DNA of 64,000 nt, from contig CAKSWY010000013.1 of the NCBI GenBank assembly GCA_934513685.1, positions 6,578-70,577 on the forward strand. The letters are read 5' to 3'. Source of the DNA: an uncultured Oscillospiraceae bacterium (GTDB lineage Bacteria > Bacillota > Clostridia > Oscillospirales > Ruminococcaceae). Shown piece after piece: positions 32,492 through 41,275 of this stretch (positions are counted from its first letter, which is position 1; each line of letters opens with the position of its first letter). The notes below the pieces were generated by a model that saw only the letters and a program-made list of their open reading frames with translations, did not search any database and was not told the DNA's origin. The position numbers were made by a program, and so were the translations under genes.

Positions 32492-33257
32492 GTGGTACCA
32501 TCCACATGGGCAAATGTCCGAAGCCTTTCGCAATTCCGTGTTTTTAACCCTCTCCGGCGGTTTTCAGGATGCCTACACCTACATCGGCCGGGGCAAAGTG
32601 TTTGCCAATGCGCAGACCGGGAACATCGTGCTGCTGGCCACCAACCTGTGCGAGGGCAATTTTGAGCGGGTGGGGCATTATCTGGTGCCCCTGCTGGCCT
32701 TTGTGGTAGGCGTGCTGTTTGCCGAGGCCATCCACGAGCGGTTTCACCGGATGGAAAAGCTCCACTGGCGGCAGCTGGTGCTGGCCATTGAGATCCTGCT
32801 GCTGGTGGCGGTGGGATTTGTTCCCCAAAGCATGAATCTGCTGGCCAACGCGCTGGTGAGCTTTGTGTGCGCCATGCAGGTGCAGACCTTCCGCAAGGTG
32901 CGGGGCAATGTCTGCTCCACCACCATGTGCATTGGCAATCTGCGCAGCGGCACCCAGTATCTGTATGACTGGTTGAAATACCGTGACCCGGTGGTGCTCA
33001 GCCGGGCGCTGCAATACTTCGGCACCATCGTTTTGTTCGGGGCCGGTGCGGCTGCGGGCAGCCTGATGACCATGCGGTTTGGTATGTGGGTCATCTGGGT
33101 CAGCAGTGCGCTGCTGAGCGTCAGCTTTCTGCTCATGTTCTGGAAAACGGACGAGAAAGAGCTGCAGGCGGTGGGACGCAAACTGGAGCGGGAACTTTGC
33201 ACCGTGGAGAAAAAAGCCGAGCATAAGCTGGAACATCTGGAAGAAAAGCACCGCTGA
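32475..33257 (+). CDS. YoaK family (DUF1275) membrane protein
   Basis: This 260-residue membrane protein has six predicted helices and the DUF1275 marks LTLSGGFQDAYTYIGRGKVF, ANAQTGNIVLLATNL and FRKVRGNVCSTTMCIGNLRS. Function is not established for the family; small-solute transport has been suggested. A GTG at 32475 fits the overlap with the aminotransferase; an ATG at 32514 is an alternative without a better binding site. The C-terminus is a charged, coiled-coil-like helix (about residues 220-260). Confidence 0.88.
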   Translation: MSALRKWYHPHGQMSEAFRNSVFLTLSGGFQDAYTYIGRGKVFANAQTGNIVLLATNLCEGNFERVGHYLVPLLAFVVGVLFAEAIHERFHRMEKLHWRQLVLAIEILLLVAVGFVPQSMNLLANALVSFVCAMQVQTFRKVRGNVCSTTMCIGNLRSGTQYLYDWLKYRDPVVLSRALQYFGTIVLFGAGAAAGSLMTMRFGMWVIWVSSALLSVSFLLMFWKTDEKELQAVGRKLERELCTVEKKAEHKLEHLEEKHR

Positions 33258-33293
33258 GTGTGAACGATAATTCCGAAAATTAATCGCAAGCAA

Positions 33294-33333
33294 AAAGCCC
33301 CCATCCGAACGGCCGGTTCGGATGGGGGCTTTG
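33294..33333. terminator. Bidirectional terminator between DUF1275 and the carboxyltransferase operon
   Basis: A stem of about 17 bp, AAAGCCCCCATCCGAAC with GTTCGGATGGGGGCTTT, serves both convergent units. Confidence 0.9.
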
Positions 33334-33351
33334 CTGTGTTTTAAGGGGCGA

Positions 33352-34755
33352 TTACACGATGGTGGTCTTTGCGGCGAAATCCGCATGGTCGGGATCCACA
33401 CCGGCCAGCTTCAGGGCGCGCTTCTCAAAGAACTTGGGCGCAACCTGGGGGAACATGGCGTAGGTGAGGGCATCCTCTTCCTGAATGGCCCACTTGGCGG
33501 CCTCGGCCTTCATCTTGGCAACCTCGGGCTCCAGCAGGTCTGCCGGGCGGCAGGTGATGGGCTGGGTGTCACCCAGAATCTGCTTGGTGAACTCGGGGCT
33601 GATGGGGGCGGGGGTGCGGCCGTAATCGCCGCGCACCAGGCCCTTGAACTCCTTGGTGACCATCTTGTAGCGCTGGCCCAGAATCACGTTGAACACAGCC
33701 TGGGTGCCCACAATCTGGCTGGTGGGAGTAACCAGCGGGGGATAACCGGAATCCTTGCGGACGCGGGGAATCTCCTCCAGCACGGCCTCCAGCTGGTCGG
33801 CCTTGCCGGCGTCGGTCAGCTGCTTCAGCAGGTTGGACAGCATACCGCCGGGCACCTGATACAGCAGAGTGTTGGCGTCCACGCCCAGCATCTTGGGGTT
33901 GATCTGGCCGTTAGCGATGTACTTCTCACGCAGCTTGGCGAAGTAAGCACGCACCACGTTCAGCTTCTTCAGAGACAGGCCGGTGTCGTAATCGGTGCCC
34001 TGAAGGGCGGCCACCAGGCTCTCGGTGGGCATATGGCTGGTGCCCAGGGCCAAGGGGCTGATGGCGGTATCCACGATGTCGGCGCCGTTCTCAATGCCCT
34101 TCAGGATGGACATGGAAGCCAGACCGGAGGTGTAATGGCTGTGAATGTCCACAGGGATGGAAACAGTCTCTTTCAGAGCCTTTACCAGCTCTGCGGTGCT
34201 GGTGGGGGTCAAAAGACCCGCCATATCCTTGATGCAGATGGAGTTTGCACCCATCTCCTCCAGGGTTTTGGCGTATTTGGCAAAATAGGCGTTGTCGTGC
34301 ACGGGGCTCAGCGTGTAACTGATGCAGCCCTGCACATGGGCCTTTTCCTTAATGGCGGCCTTAATGGAGGTTTCCAGGTTGCGGGGGTCGTTCAGAGCAT
34401 CGAAGATGCGCAGAATGTCAATGCCGTTGGCAACGCTCTTCTGCACGAAGTACTCCACCGCATCGTCGGCGTAGTGCCGGTAGCCCAGCATATTCTGGCC
34501 GCGGAACAGCATCTGCAGCTTGGTGTTGGGCATTTCCTTGCGCAGGATGCGCAGGCGCTCCCAGGGGTCCTCATCCAGGAAACGGATGCAGGCGTCGAAG
34601 GTGGCGCCGCCCCAGCATTCCACCGAGTAGTAGCCCACTTCATCGATGGCGGGCAGGATGGGTCGCATCTCATCGGTGGTCATACGGGTGGCCAGCAGGG
34701 ACTGGTGCGCGTCGCGCAGCACGACCTCGGTAATCTTGACAGGTTTCTTAGCCAA
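33352..34755 (-). CDS. oadA: Oxaloacetate decarboxylase alpha / transcarboxylase 5S-like subunit
   Basis: This is the carboxyltransferase that moves CO2 between a biotin carrier and pyruvate/oxaloacetate. The TIM-barrel part has VVLRDAHQSLLATRM, SVECWGGATFDACIRFLDED, FRGQNMLGYRHYADD, the metal and substrate residues in IHSHYTSGLASM and GGMLSNL. The C-terminal conserved domain follows (GTQAVFNVILGQRYKMVTKE). There is no fused biotin domain; the carrier is the next gene upstream. I prefer the TTG at 34755 (LAKKPVKIT, read as Met), with GAGGTG seven bases before it, over the ATG at 34761, which lies too close. Last gene of the trio. Confidence 0.92.
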   Translation of the reverse strand: MAKKPVKITEVVLRDAHQSLLATRMTTDEMRPILPAIDEVGYYSVECWGGATFDACIRFLDEDPWERLRILRKEMPNTKLQMLFRGQNMLGYRHYADDAVEYFVQKSVANGIDILRIFDALNDPRNLETSIKAAIKEKAHVQGCISYTLSPVHDNAYFAKYAKTLEEMGANSICIKDMAGLLTPTSTAELVKALKETVSIPVDIHSHYTSGLASMSILKGIENGADIVDTAISPLALGTSHMPTESLVAALQGTDYDTGLSLKKLNVVRAYFAKLREKYIANGQINPKMLGVDANTLLYQVPGGMLSNLLKQLTDAGKADQLEAVLEEIPRVRKDSGYPPLVTPTSQIVGTQAVFNVILGQRYKMVTKEFKGLVRGDYGRTPAPISPEFTKQILGDTQPITCRPADLLEPEVAKMKAEAAKWAIQEEDALTYAMFPQVAPKFFEKRALKLAGVDPDHADFAAKTTIV

Positions 34756-34785
34756 TCTCATTCACCTCTCTCATTCGGTGCGGTT

Positions 34786-35244
34786 TCAGTTCATGGAAAC
34801 CAGCAGATCACCGGAGTTCACGGTATCGCCCTTCTTCACGCTCACGGAAGCAACGGTGCCGTCCTGAGGAGCAACGATCTCGTTCTCCATCTTCATGGCC
34901 TCCAAAATGACCAGCACGTCACCGGCCTGCACAGCCTGACCGGCGCTGACCTTCACGTCCAGGATGTTGCCGGGCATGGGAGAGTTGACCTGCACGGCAC
35001 CGGCAGCAGGAGCAGCGGCGGGTGCGGGCGCTGCTGCAGGAGCGGGAGCAGCCACGGGCGCCACAGGAGCCACGGGGGCGATGGGAGCGGCCGGAGCAGC
35101 GGGAGCCACAGGAGCAAAGGGCACAGCGGCAGGCGCAGGAGCTGCAACAGGAGCGGGAGCGGCCACGGGGGCGGCACCGGCAGCGGACTCTTCCACGGTC
35201 ACGTTGTAAGCAACGCCGTTCACGGTAATGTTGAAGTATTTCAT
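34786..35244 (-). CDS. Biotin carboxyl carrier protein with Ala-Pro linker
   Basis: This 152-residue carrier has three parts. There is a short N-terminal domain (MKYFNITVNGVAYNVTVEES), a flexible linker of about 55 residues made almost only of Ala, Pro and Val, and a biotinyl domain (about 80-152). The latter carries the biotinylation motif EAMKMENEIV and GTVASVSVKKGDTVNSGDLL. The start at 35244 has GTGGAGGAAAATACC upstream. It shuttles carboxyl groups between the two carboxyltransferase-like subunits on either side. Confidence 0.95.
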   Translation of the reverse strand: MKYFNITVNGVAYNVTVEESAAGAAPVAAPAPVAAPAPAAVPFAPVAPAAPAAPIAPVAPVAPVAAPAPAAAPAPAAAPAAGAVQVNSPMPGNILDVKVSAGQAVQAGDVLVILEAMKMENEIVAPQDGTVASVSVKKGDTVNSGDLLVSMN

Positions 35245-35303
35245 GGTATTTTCCTCCACAAGTTTTTATATTGAATGTTCAAAAGGCAGCAGAATCCGCT
35301 GGC

Positions 35304-36629
35304 TTACAGGGCCATGTTGCCGTGCTTCTTGGGCAGGCGCTGCACCCGCTTGCTGGCGGTCATATCCAGCGCGCTCACCACGGCACCGCGCACTTCGTCC
35401 GCCTTCACGGCCATGGTGGCCAGCCCGGCGGCCACAGCAGCCTCAGCGCCGCACACGTTCTTCACGTACTCGGCGGCCTTGGCCTTGGTGGCGGCGGGAA
35501 TGCTCTCGGCGGCATCGATCTCGTTCTTGTACAGGATGGTCACGGCGGTTTCGGGGGCGACCGGGGCGATCACGGCACCGGGCAGGGCAATGGTCACATC
35601 GGCGCTGGCCAGAGCGGTGTAGACCGGGCCAACAGCATTGCCGGCCACAACGGCCACCTTGGCGGTGGTGGCGTCGGCGTAAGTAGCGCACAGGCGGGCC
35701 GCCTCGCGGATGCCGCCGGCCACGTCATCGCTGACGCTGGGCACGAAGCCGTTGGTGTTGACCACGGTGACCACGGGAATGCTGAACGCGTCGCACAGGC
35801 GCACGAAGCGGGACAGCTTGACCACGCAGTTGTGGCACAGGCCGGAAGCTTCGGTGGCGGCAATGCCCACGGCGCTGCCGTTGACAGCGGCCAGAGCGGT
35901 GTAAACGTTTTTGCCGAAGCCGCCGAACAGCTCCACCAGGCTGCCCTCGTCCGCCAGAGCGGCAGCGGCATCCGCGGCCTTGTACTGGGCGGGGAAGTTC
36001 GCCTTGGGGGCCTGCACGTCAAACAGGGCGGGGCCGGCCAGGTTGTTGGAGGGCAGCAGGGCAATCAGCTGTGCAGCCTTCGCCACGGCATCTGCGGCGT
36101 CTTCCGCCAGAACGGAAGCCACACCGGCCTTGGCGGCCAGCTCGGCGCTGCCCGCATTTTCCACCTTATCACCGGCGGCATCGCTGGTGAAGGGGGCGGT
36201 CAGGAACAGCTGAGCGTCCTTGGCCATCACGCACAGGTCGGCGCAGGCGGCATTCAGCGCAGCGCTGCCGCCGCACACGCCCAGAACCACGGCCACCTGG
36301 GGCACCACACCGGAGATGTTGGCAATGGCCCCGGCCAGCTTGTTGTTGGCAGCCAGCAGATCCAGGCCCTCTTCCAGCTTGGCACCGGCGCAATCGTAGA
36401 AGGTCACCACAGGGGTACCGGTTTTTGCAGCCATCTCCAGAACGGCAGCGGTTTTGTCCAACTCTTTGGCACAAACGGCCTCGCCGCACTGGCACACGGC
36501 ATACACCGGCTGGCCGCCTGCGCAGCCGTAGGCAGCCTTTACTGCACCGTCCGCAAACAGGCCGGTGTAGGTGCCTTCATCGAAGAATGCAGCAAGGATC
36601 TCGTCCTTGCCGAGCTTTTTTGAAGCCAT
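35304..36629 (-). CDS. Carboxyltransferase-domain protein (acyl-CoA carboxylase beta / transcarboxylase 12S-like)
   Basis: This 441-residue crotonase-fold protein belongs to the carboxyl transferase family. Recognisable stretches are GTPVVTFYDCAGAKLEEGLD, ANISGVVPQVAVVLGVCGGS, VVTVVNTNGFVPSVS and the C-terminal ATMAVKADEVRGAVVSALDM. It is shorter and more diverged than typical 500-residue acyl-CoA carboxylase beta chains; the CoA-binding glycines are partly altered. It is first in the operon, so the enzyme is expected to be 12S-like plus biotin carrier plus 5S-like subunits. The start at 36629 has AGGAGGGCTG upstream. Confidence 0.85.
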   Translation of the reverse strand: MASKKLGKDEILAAFFDEGTYTGLFADGAVKAAYGCAGGQPVYAVCQCGEAVCAKELDKTAAVLEMAAKTGTPVVTFYDCAGAKLEEGLDLLAANNKLAGAIANISGVVPQVAVVLGVCGGSAALNAACADLCVMAKDAQLFLTAPFTSDAAGDKVENAGSAELAAKAGVASVLAEDAADAVAKAAQLIALLPSNNLAGPALFDVQAPKANFPAQYKAADAAAALADEGSLVELFGGFGKNVYTALAAVNGSAVGIAATEASGLCHNCVVKLSRFVRLCDAFSIPVVTVVNTNGFVPSVSDDVAGGIREAARLCATYADATTAKVAVVAGNAVGPVYTALASADVTIALPGAVIAPVAPETAVTILYKNEIDAAESIPAATKAKAAEYVKNVCGAEAAVAAGLATMAVKADEVRGAVVSALDMTASKRVQRLPKKHGNMAL

Positions 36630-36668
36630 GAACAGCCCTCCTATAAAAACAATTTCAGAATTAGCTTT

Positions 36669-36697
36669 ATTATACTGTTTCGTGCAATTTGTCACAA
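36669..36697 (-). promoter_or_regulatory. Promoter of the carboxyltransferase operon
   Basis: On the minus strand TTGTGA (36692-36697), 17 bases, TATAAT (36669-36674). Confidence 0.65.
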
Positions 36698-36839
36698 GAC
36701 CTTTTTTGAAAAAACCACAAAAATAAAGGAATGACCTAATATTTTTGTGGTTTTTCACAAGAGAAGCCTCGCTATTCAATTGTTCCGGGAGAAAAAGCCC
36801 ATGGAGCTTCCCCTCCGCAATTTACCAAAGAAGCGTGGT

Positions 36840-37748
36840 TCAGCCGCGGGGGCCGCCGGGCTTCTTTGGGCCGCGGGCCGGGCCTTTGCCGCTGCCGGGG
36901 CGGCCGGTGGGGCGTGCGCCGGGGCGGCTGCCTGCCGCACGGGGGCCGCGTTTGGCACCCTCAGCGGGGCGGCGGACCGGCTTTTTGGCGGCCTCTTCCG
37001 GCTTCGGGCGGGAAACGCCCCGGATGCCGGCGGCCCGTAGGGCGTTCAGCTCCGACTTGGTCAGCTCCCGGTATTCGCCGGGCTGCAGCATACCCAGTTT
37101 CACCGCGCCCATGGCGTTGCGGCGCAGGCGGATCACATCCAGGCCCACGGCCTCGCACATCCGGCGGATCTCCCGGTTCTTGCCCTCCCGGATGGTCATC
37201 TCCAGCACGGTGCGCTCCGGCTCATCGGTCACCACGTTGATCACAGCGGGCTGGGTGCGGGTGCCGTCGTCCAGCTCCACGCCCTGGCTCAGGGCCACCA
37301 CCTGTTCTTCGGTGGCGCGGGGCCGCACCGTAACCCGGTACAGCTTGCTCACCCCGTGGGAGGGGTGCATCATCAGGTTGGCGAAGTCGCCGTCGTTGGT
37401 CAGCAGCAGCAGGCCCTCGCTGTCCCGGTCCAGGCGGCCCACGGGGAACACCCGGGCGGGCACGCCCTCCATCAGGTCCATAACGGTTTTGCGGCCCAGC
37501 TCATCGCTGGTGGTGGTGACAAAGCCGCGGGGCTTGTTGAGCATATAGTAATAGAATTCCCGCTTGCGCTGGATGTAGATGCGCTGGCCGTCCACCGAGA
37601 GAATGTCCTGGTGGGGGTCCATTTTGTCACCCAAAGTGACGGGATGACCGTTGACCTTGACGCGGCCCTCCCGAATGATCTGTTCGGCTGCCCGGCGGGA
37701 GCAAAGTCCCTGTTCCGCCAGCACCTTCTGAATGCGTTCCTGTGCCAT
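36840..37748 (-). CDS. rluB: 23S rRNA pseudouridine synthase RluB
   Basis: RluB-type enzyme converting a uridine of 23S rRNA helix 89/90 to pseudouridine. Residues 1-60 form an S4 RNA-binding domain (MAQERIQKVLAEQGLCSRRA). The catalytic core has the aspartate motif VGRLDRDSEGLLLLTNDGDF, KLYRVTVRPRA and EGKNREIRRMCEAVGLDVIR. The last 50 residues or so are an Arg/Pro/Gly-rich tail, probably an RNA-contact extension. It ends the scpAB-DUF2953-gerW-rluB cluster, a conserved clostridial order. Confidence 0.95.
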   Translation of the reverse strand: MAQERIQKVLAEQGLCSRRAAEQIIREGRVKVNGHPVTLGDKMDPHQDILSVDGQRIYIQRKREFYYYMLNKPRGFVTTTSDELGRKTVMDLMEGVPARVFPVGRLDRDSEGLLLLTNDGDFANLMMHPSHGVSKLYRVTVRPRATEEQVVALSQGVELDDGTRTQPAVINVVTDEPERTVLEMTIREGKNREIRRMCEAVGLDVIRLRRNAMGAVKLGMLQPGEYRELTKSELNALRAAGIRGVSRPKPEEAAKKPVRRPAEGAKRGPRAAGSRPGARPTGRPGSGKGPARGPKKPGGPRG

Positions 37749-37863
37749 AGTTCTCCTTGTTGTTCAGGGGCGGCCGCACAAAACGGTGGCCCCGGGTCGT
37801 CCGGCTTCCAGCCGGTCGTATTGCAAACGCCGGGCTTTGCCCGGCGGATCGCCGAAATGCTGC

Positions 37864-38274
37864 TCAGGGGGCATCCGGCCCGCCTTCGGCCGGGGACTCT
37901 GCCTCGGTCTTTTCCTTCTTCAGCAGGGCGGCCAGCTTGTCCACCAGCTCAGGCAGCATGGTGATGGCCCGCTCCAGGCTGTTGTTGGGGTCGGCCAGCT
38001 GGATGGTGCGGACGTTGCCGTCCTTCACCACCAGAAAGGCCACGGGGGCCACGGTGACGCCCGCGCCGCTGCCGCCTCCGAACAGCTCCTTGCTCTGCTT
38101 GGCGGCAAAATCCGAGCCGCCGGTGGCCACGCCGAAGGTTACTTTCGAGACGGGCAGAATGGTGGTGCCATCCGGCAGAGAGACCGGCTCGCCGATGATG
38201 GTGTCGGAATTCACCAGCTCCCGGATCTTATCCATGGTGACCCCCATCAGGCCGTTGATCGGATGTTCAGCCAT
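37864..38274 (-). CDS. gerW: GerW family sporulation protein (YtfJ)
   Basis: This 136-residue protein has the GerW/YtfJ pattern: MDKIRELVNSDTIIGEPVSL, ILPVSKVTFGVATGGSDF, the glycine-rich ELFGGGSGAGVTVAPVAF and LVVKDGNVRTIQLA. In B. subtilis YtfJ is made in the forespore and is needed for normal germination. The C-terminus is charged. The neighbours DUF2953 and rluB fit the conserved cluster. Presence in a genome does not by itself prove sporulation. Confidence 0.93.
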   Translation of the reverse strand: MAEHPINGLMGVTMDKIRELVNSDTIIGEPVSLPDGTTILPVSKVTFGVATGGSDFAAKQSKELFGGGSGAGVTVAPVAFLVVKDGNVRTIQLADPNNSLERAITMLPELVDKLAALLKKEKTEAESPAEGGPDAP

Positions 38275-38379
38275 ACGTTAATCCTCCCTGTTTGGGCAAA
38301 ACCGGTGTTGTGCGCGGTTTTGCGCGTTTCCTCTTCTATTATAAGCAGAAGCCATGATGTTTGGCAAGCGGCACCGCGG

Positions 38380-39027
38380 TTATTCTGCCCGGCTGTCCGC
38401 CAGGCGGAACACCATGTGCAGCCCGGCGATGACCAGGGGCAGCAGCCGGGCAGTGACCTGCCCGCTCAGGGCAAATTCCTCGGCGCGCTGGTCGAGAAAA
38501 TCCGGCTCGATCCGGAACTCCTCCACCTCAATGCGGAAAAAGTTCTGGAGCAGGCCGAAGGCAGCCCCCAGCTCGGCCTGGGCTTTTCCGCAGGCCAGGG
38601 CGCAGGCGGCTGCATCGGGGGCGTACACCGGCAGCACCAGCCGCACATGGCGGATGCGGAGCGACCAGAGCGCCCGGCGCACAAACTGCCCGGCAGCTGC
38701 GGCCGTATCCGCGGCCTGACGGAGCTTTTGAGAAAGCCGCTGGGCAGCAGGCTGCTTCGGCTTCGGGGCGGCTGGCTCCGTGGGGGCAGCCGCGGGGCGT
38801 TTGGGCGCTTCCCCCTGCGGCAGCAGGGCCGCCAGCCGAAGCAGCCAGGGGGACAGGGGCCAGAGGCTCAGGCGGAACGGCCCGAACGTCAGCCAGGCAC
38901 GGGTTTCGCTCTCCTGCGTGCAAAACTTCACCGTGAAGGGCAGCACCAGAAGCAGGATCACCAGTGCCAGAAGAAGGGCCAGTACCCACAAAAGCACCCG
39001 CCCAATGGCAAGCAGTAGCGCACCCAT
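38380..39027 (-). CDS. DUF2953 membrane protein
   Basis: A 215-residue protein with one N-terminal membrane helix (about residues 5-30, VLLWVLALLLALVILLLVLP). A Pro/Ala-rich cytosolic or external linker and a C-terminal segment with IRHVRLVLPVYAPDAAACAL and VEEFRIEPDFLDQ follow, which are DUF2953 features. Function is unknown, but the gene is conserved next to gerW in spore formers. It begins three bases after the scpB stop. Confidence 0.85.
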   Translation of the reverse strand: MGALLLAIGRVLLWVLALLLALVILLLVLPFTVKFCTQESETRAWLTFGPFRLSLWPLSPWLLRLAALLPQGEAPKRPAAAPTEPAAPKPKQPAAQRLSQKLRQAADTAAAAGQFVRRALWSLRIRHVRLVLPVYAPDAAACALACGKAQAELGAAFGLLQNFFRIEVEEFRIEPDFLDQRAEEFALSGQVTARLLPLVIAGLHMVFRLADSRAE

Positions 39028-39030
39028 GGC

Positions 39031-39576
39031 TCAGCCCTCCGTATCGGAAGCCGCGCCGGGGCCGTCCTCCCCGTGCAGACTGGGCAGGTCGTTCAGGCTG
39101 TTCAGGCCAAAGCACCGCAGAAACACGTCGGTGGTGGCAAAGCTCACCGGGTGCCCGGGCAGATCCAGCCGCCCGGCCTCCTGCACCAAGCCCTTTTCCA
39201 GCAGGCCGGCCACCACCGAGGAAGAGTCAACCCCGCGCACCTGGTCGATGAACGAGCGGGACACCGGCTGGTTGTAGGCGATGACCGACAGCACCTCCAG
39301 CGCCGCCTGGGAGAGGGGCGCATTGCGGCGATTGTCCAGCACGCGCTTTACATAGGTGGAGTATTCGTTTTTGGTGGCCAGCTGCCAGCGGTCCTCCAGC
39401 CGAAGAAGCACCAGACCCCGGTCGGCCTTTTCCAGCTGTTTTTCCAGATTCAGCAGCAGGCGCTCAACCACTTCCGGCTCAAGCTCCAGAGCCTGGGCCA
39501 GGCGGTCGGTGCCGATGGGTTCGCCGTGGGCGAACAGAATCGCTTCCAGCGCCCCCTGATATTGCTTCAGTTCCAT
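39031..39576 (-). CDS. scpB: Segregation and condensation protein ScpB
   Basis: ScpB is the winged-helix partner of ScpA in the SMC condensin complex. The 181-residue protein has ALEAILFAHGEPIGTDRLAQ, EVLSVIAYNQPVSRSFIDQV with RGVDSSSVV, and the C-terminal GHPVSFATTDVFLRCFGLNS. Its start overlaps scpA by ten bases. Confidence 0.96.
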   Translation of the reverse strand: MELKQYQGALEAILFAHGEPIGTDRLAQALELEPEVVERLLLNLEKQLEKADRGLVLLRLEDRWQLATKNEYSTYVKRVLDNRRNAPLSQAALEVLSVIAYNQPVSRSFIDQVRGVDSSSVVAGLLEKGLVQEAGRLDLPGHPVSFATTDVFLRCFGLNSLNDLPSLHGEDGPGAASDTEG

Positions 39577-40298
39577 TCCTGCACCTCGTCGGTCTTTCGC
39601 ACCCGGCCGTGGGCCAGGGTGATCTGTTCGTTTTCGTCAATGGAAATGCGCCCGGCCTTCACCAGCTCCAGCACGGCCAGAAAGGTGGCCACCGTCTCAC
39701 TGCGGCCGGCCTCGGGGCGGAACATCTGGCGCAGGGCGCGGATCTTTCCGCCCACCAGTCCCTTCAAAAGGTGCACCACCCGGGATGCCACCGACACAAA
39801 GGGCGCGGCCACCAGCGGCTCAAACTGCTTCGGCTCCGGCTTTTTCTTGCGCACGCTGCGCCCCATCAAGGAAAACCAGGCCTGAGGCAGCAGCTCCGGC
39901 TCGTGCCTGCGCAGGTAGGTGCTGTCCAGCTCGATCTCAGCCGGGCGGCGCACCGCCATAAACGAGGCGGCGGCCATTTCGCCCAGCTGGGCGGCCACCT
40001 TGCGGCAGGTGCTGTATTCGATCAGCTCGCCGGTCAGCTCCTCTTTCATGCGCTCGGCCTCTTCGCTTCGGGGCAGCAGCAGGTAGCTTTTCATCTGCAC
40101 CAGACGGGCGGCCATTTCAATGAATTCGCTGGCAACCTCCATGCGCTGGGCGCCCAGCCGGTCAATGATGGCGGTGTATTGCTCAATCAGCTCCAGAATG
40201 GGAATGTTGTGCAGGTCCATCTTGTTTTTGCTTACCAGATAGAGCAGCAGGTCCAGCGGGCCGTCAAACTCTTCCAGATGAAAGGTTAAGGTCTCCAT
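39567..40298 (-). CDS. scpA: Segregation and condensation protein ScpA
   Basis: ScpA is the kleisin that bridges SMC heads. The 243-residue protein starts METLTFHLEEFDGPLDLLLY and continues LVSKNKMDLHNIPILELIEQ, the typical N-terminus. It has FIEMAARLVQMKSYLLLPR in the middle and a short winged helix at the end (VATFLAVLELVKAGRISIDE). It lies 18 bases after the M50 peptidase gene. Confidence 0.96.
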   Translation of the reverse strand: METLTFHLEEFDGPLDLLLYLVSKNKMDLHNIPILELIEQYTAIIDRLGAQRMEVASEFIEMAARLVQMKSYLLLPRSEEAERMKEELTGELIEYSTCRKVAAQLGEMAAASFMAVRRPAEIELDSTYLRRHEPELLPQAWFSLMGRSVRKKKPEPKQFEPLVAAPFVSVASRVVHLLKGLVGGKIRALRQMFRPEAGRSETVATFLAVLELVKAGRISIDENEQITLAHGRVRKTDEVQEWN

Positions 40299-40315
40299 AT
40301 GCGGCGCACCCTCCG

Positions 40316-40999
40316 TTACACTGCGGTACCGGCCGCACGGCCCAGCCCGAGGAGAATCTCAACAAAGCTGGTGGACCAGCCCAGAAAGCGCCACAGCTGG
40401 CTCTGGATCCAGGCCATGGGGCCGTCCAGCAGGCCGAGGAACAGCAGCGCGATGGCCACGAAGAAAATCTGCTGCTCATGCCGGGCGATGAAATACTGCA
40501 CCCGGCGGGGCAGGGCAAGGCCCAGCAGGCGGCTGCCATCCAGCGGGGGAACCGGCAGTAGGTTCAGCGCCGCCAGGGCCAGATTCATCACGGCCAGAGC
40601 GTTCAGAACGTAGAGCAGCAGGTTGGTCAGGGTGTTCACCGGGCCGACGTAATATAGAAGTTTGTATCCTACCACGGCCAAAAAGGCCAGCAGCAGATTG
40701 GTGATCGGCCCGGCGGCGGCCGTCAGGGCCATACCGGTCCGGGGCGATACCTTGCGGAAGTTGCGGGCGTCCACCGGCACAGGGGCGGCCCAGCCGACCC
40801 CCAGAAGAAGAAAGCACACCGCGCCCAGAGGGCTGAAGTGTGCCAGCGGGTTCAGGCTCAGGCGGCCCTGACGGCGGGCGGTGTCGTCCCCCAGGCAGGA
40901 GGCGGCCAGCGCGTGGGCGGACTCGTGCAGGGGCACACTGATCATCATACACACAAAGCGGACGACGTAAACGAACATCCGCACCCGTAAATTGCTCAT
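40316..40999 (-). CDS. Site-2 protease family (M50B) membrane peptidase
   Basis: A 227-residue intramembrane zinc protease of the YwhC type. The zinc motif HESAH lies in the first helix after SVPL. Family features QGRLSLNPLAHFSPLGAVCF, TAAAGPITNLLLAFLAVVGY and LNLLPVPPLDGSRLLG, with the third ligand Asp, are all present. The start at 40999 with AAAGGAAC upstream is preferred over a longer form that lacks a site. It leads the scpAB cluster, as in many Clostridia. Substrate unknown. Confidence 0.93.
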   Translation of the reverse strand: MSNLRVRMFVYVVRFVCMMISVPLHESAHALAASCLGDDTARRQGRLSLNPLAHFSPLGAVCFLLLGVGWAAPVPVDARNFRKVSPRTGMALTAAAGPITNLLLAFLAVVGYKLLYYVGPVNTLTNLLLYVLNALAVMNLALAALNLLPVPPLDGSRLLGLALPRRVQYFIARHEQQIFFVAIALLFLGLLDGPMAWIQSQLWRFLGWSTSFVEILLGLGRAAGTAV

Positions 41000-41144
41000 G
41001 AAGGCAGTTCCTTTCGGGCAGGGCAGGAAAACCCATGCCTTGCCAATTTGACTTTTATAGCTTATATAAGGTAAAATAAATAAAAGCGGCGGGCAGACTG
41101 CCCCCGGCGGGTACACCCACCCATTATAAGAGAATGTTGAATTT

Positions 41145-41173
41145 ATTATACCGACCCGGGCAATAAAGCACAA
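41145..41173 (-). promoter_or_regulatory. Probable promoter of the M50-scpAB-gerW-rluB cluster
   Basis: On the minus strand TTGTGC (41168-41173), 17 bases, TATAAT (41145-41150). It sits back to back with the rpmB promoter. Confidence 0.55.
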
Positions 41174-41210
41174 GCAAAAACGCATTTTACAGAAAAAATG
41201 AAAAAAAGGC

Positions 41211-41239
41211 TTGCATTTTCTCCCGAGATTTGTTAAACT
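41211..41239 (+). promoter_or_regulatory. Promoter of rpmB
   Basis: TTGCAT (41211-41216), 17 bases, TAAACT (41234-41239), about 35 bases before the start. Confidence 0.75.
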
Positions 41240-41275
41240 AATCTAGCGATTTAATTATGGAGGAGGTGCAGCAGA

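Noticed and set aside
34962..35210. Plus-strand Ala/Gly/Thr-rich frames opposite the biotin carrier linker
   Set aside because: They are antisense of the Ala-Pro-Val linker codons.
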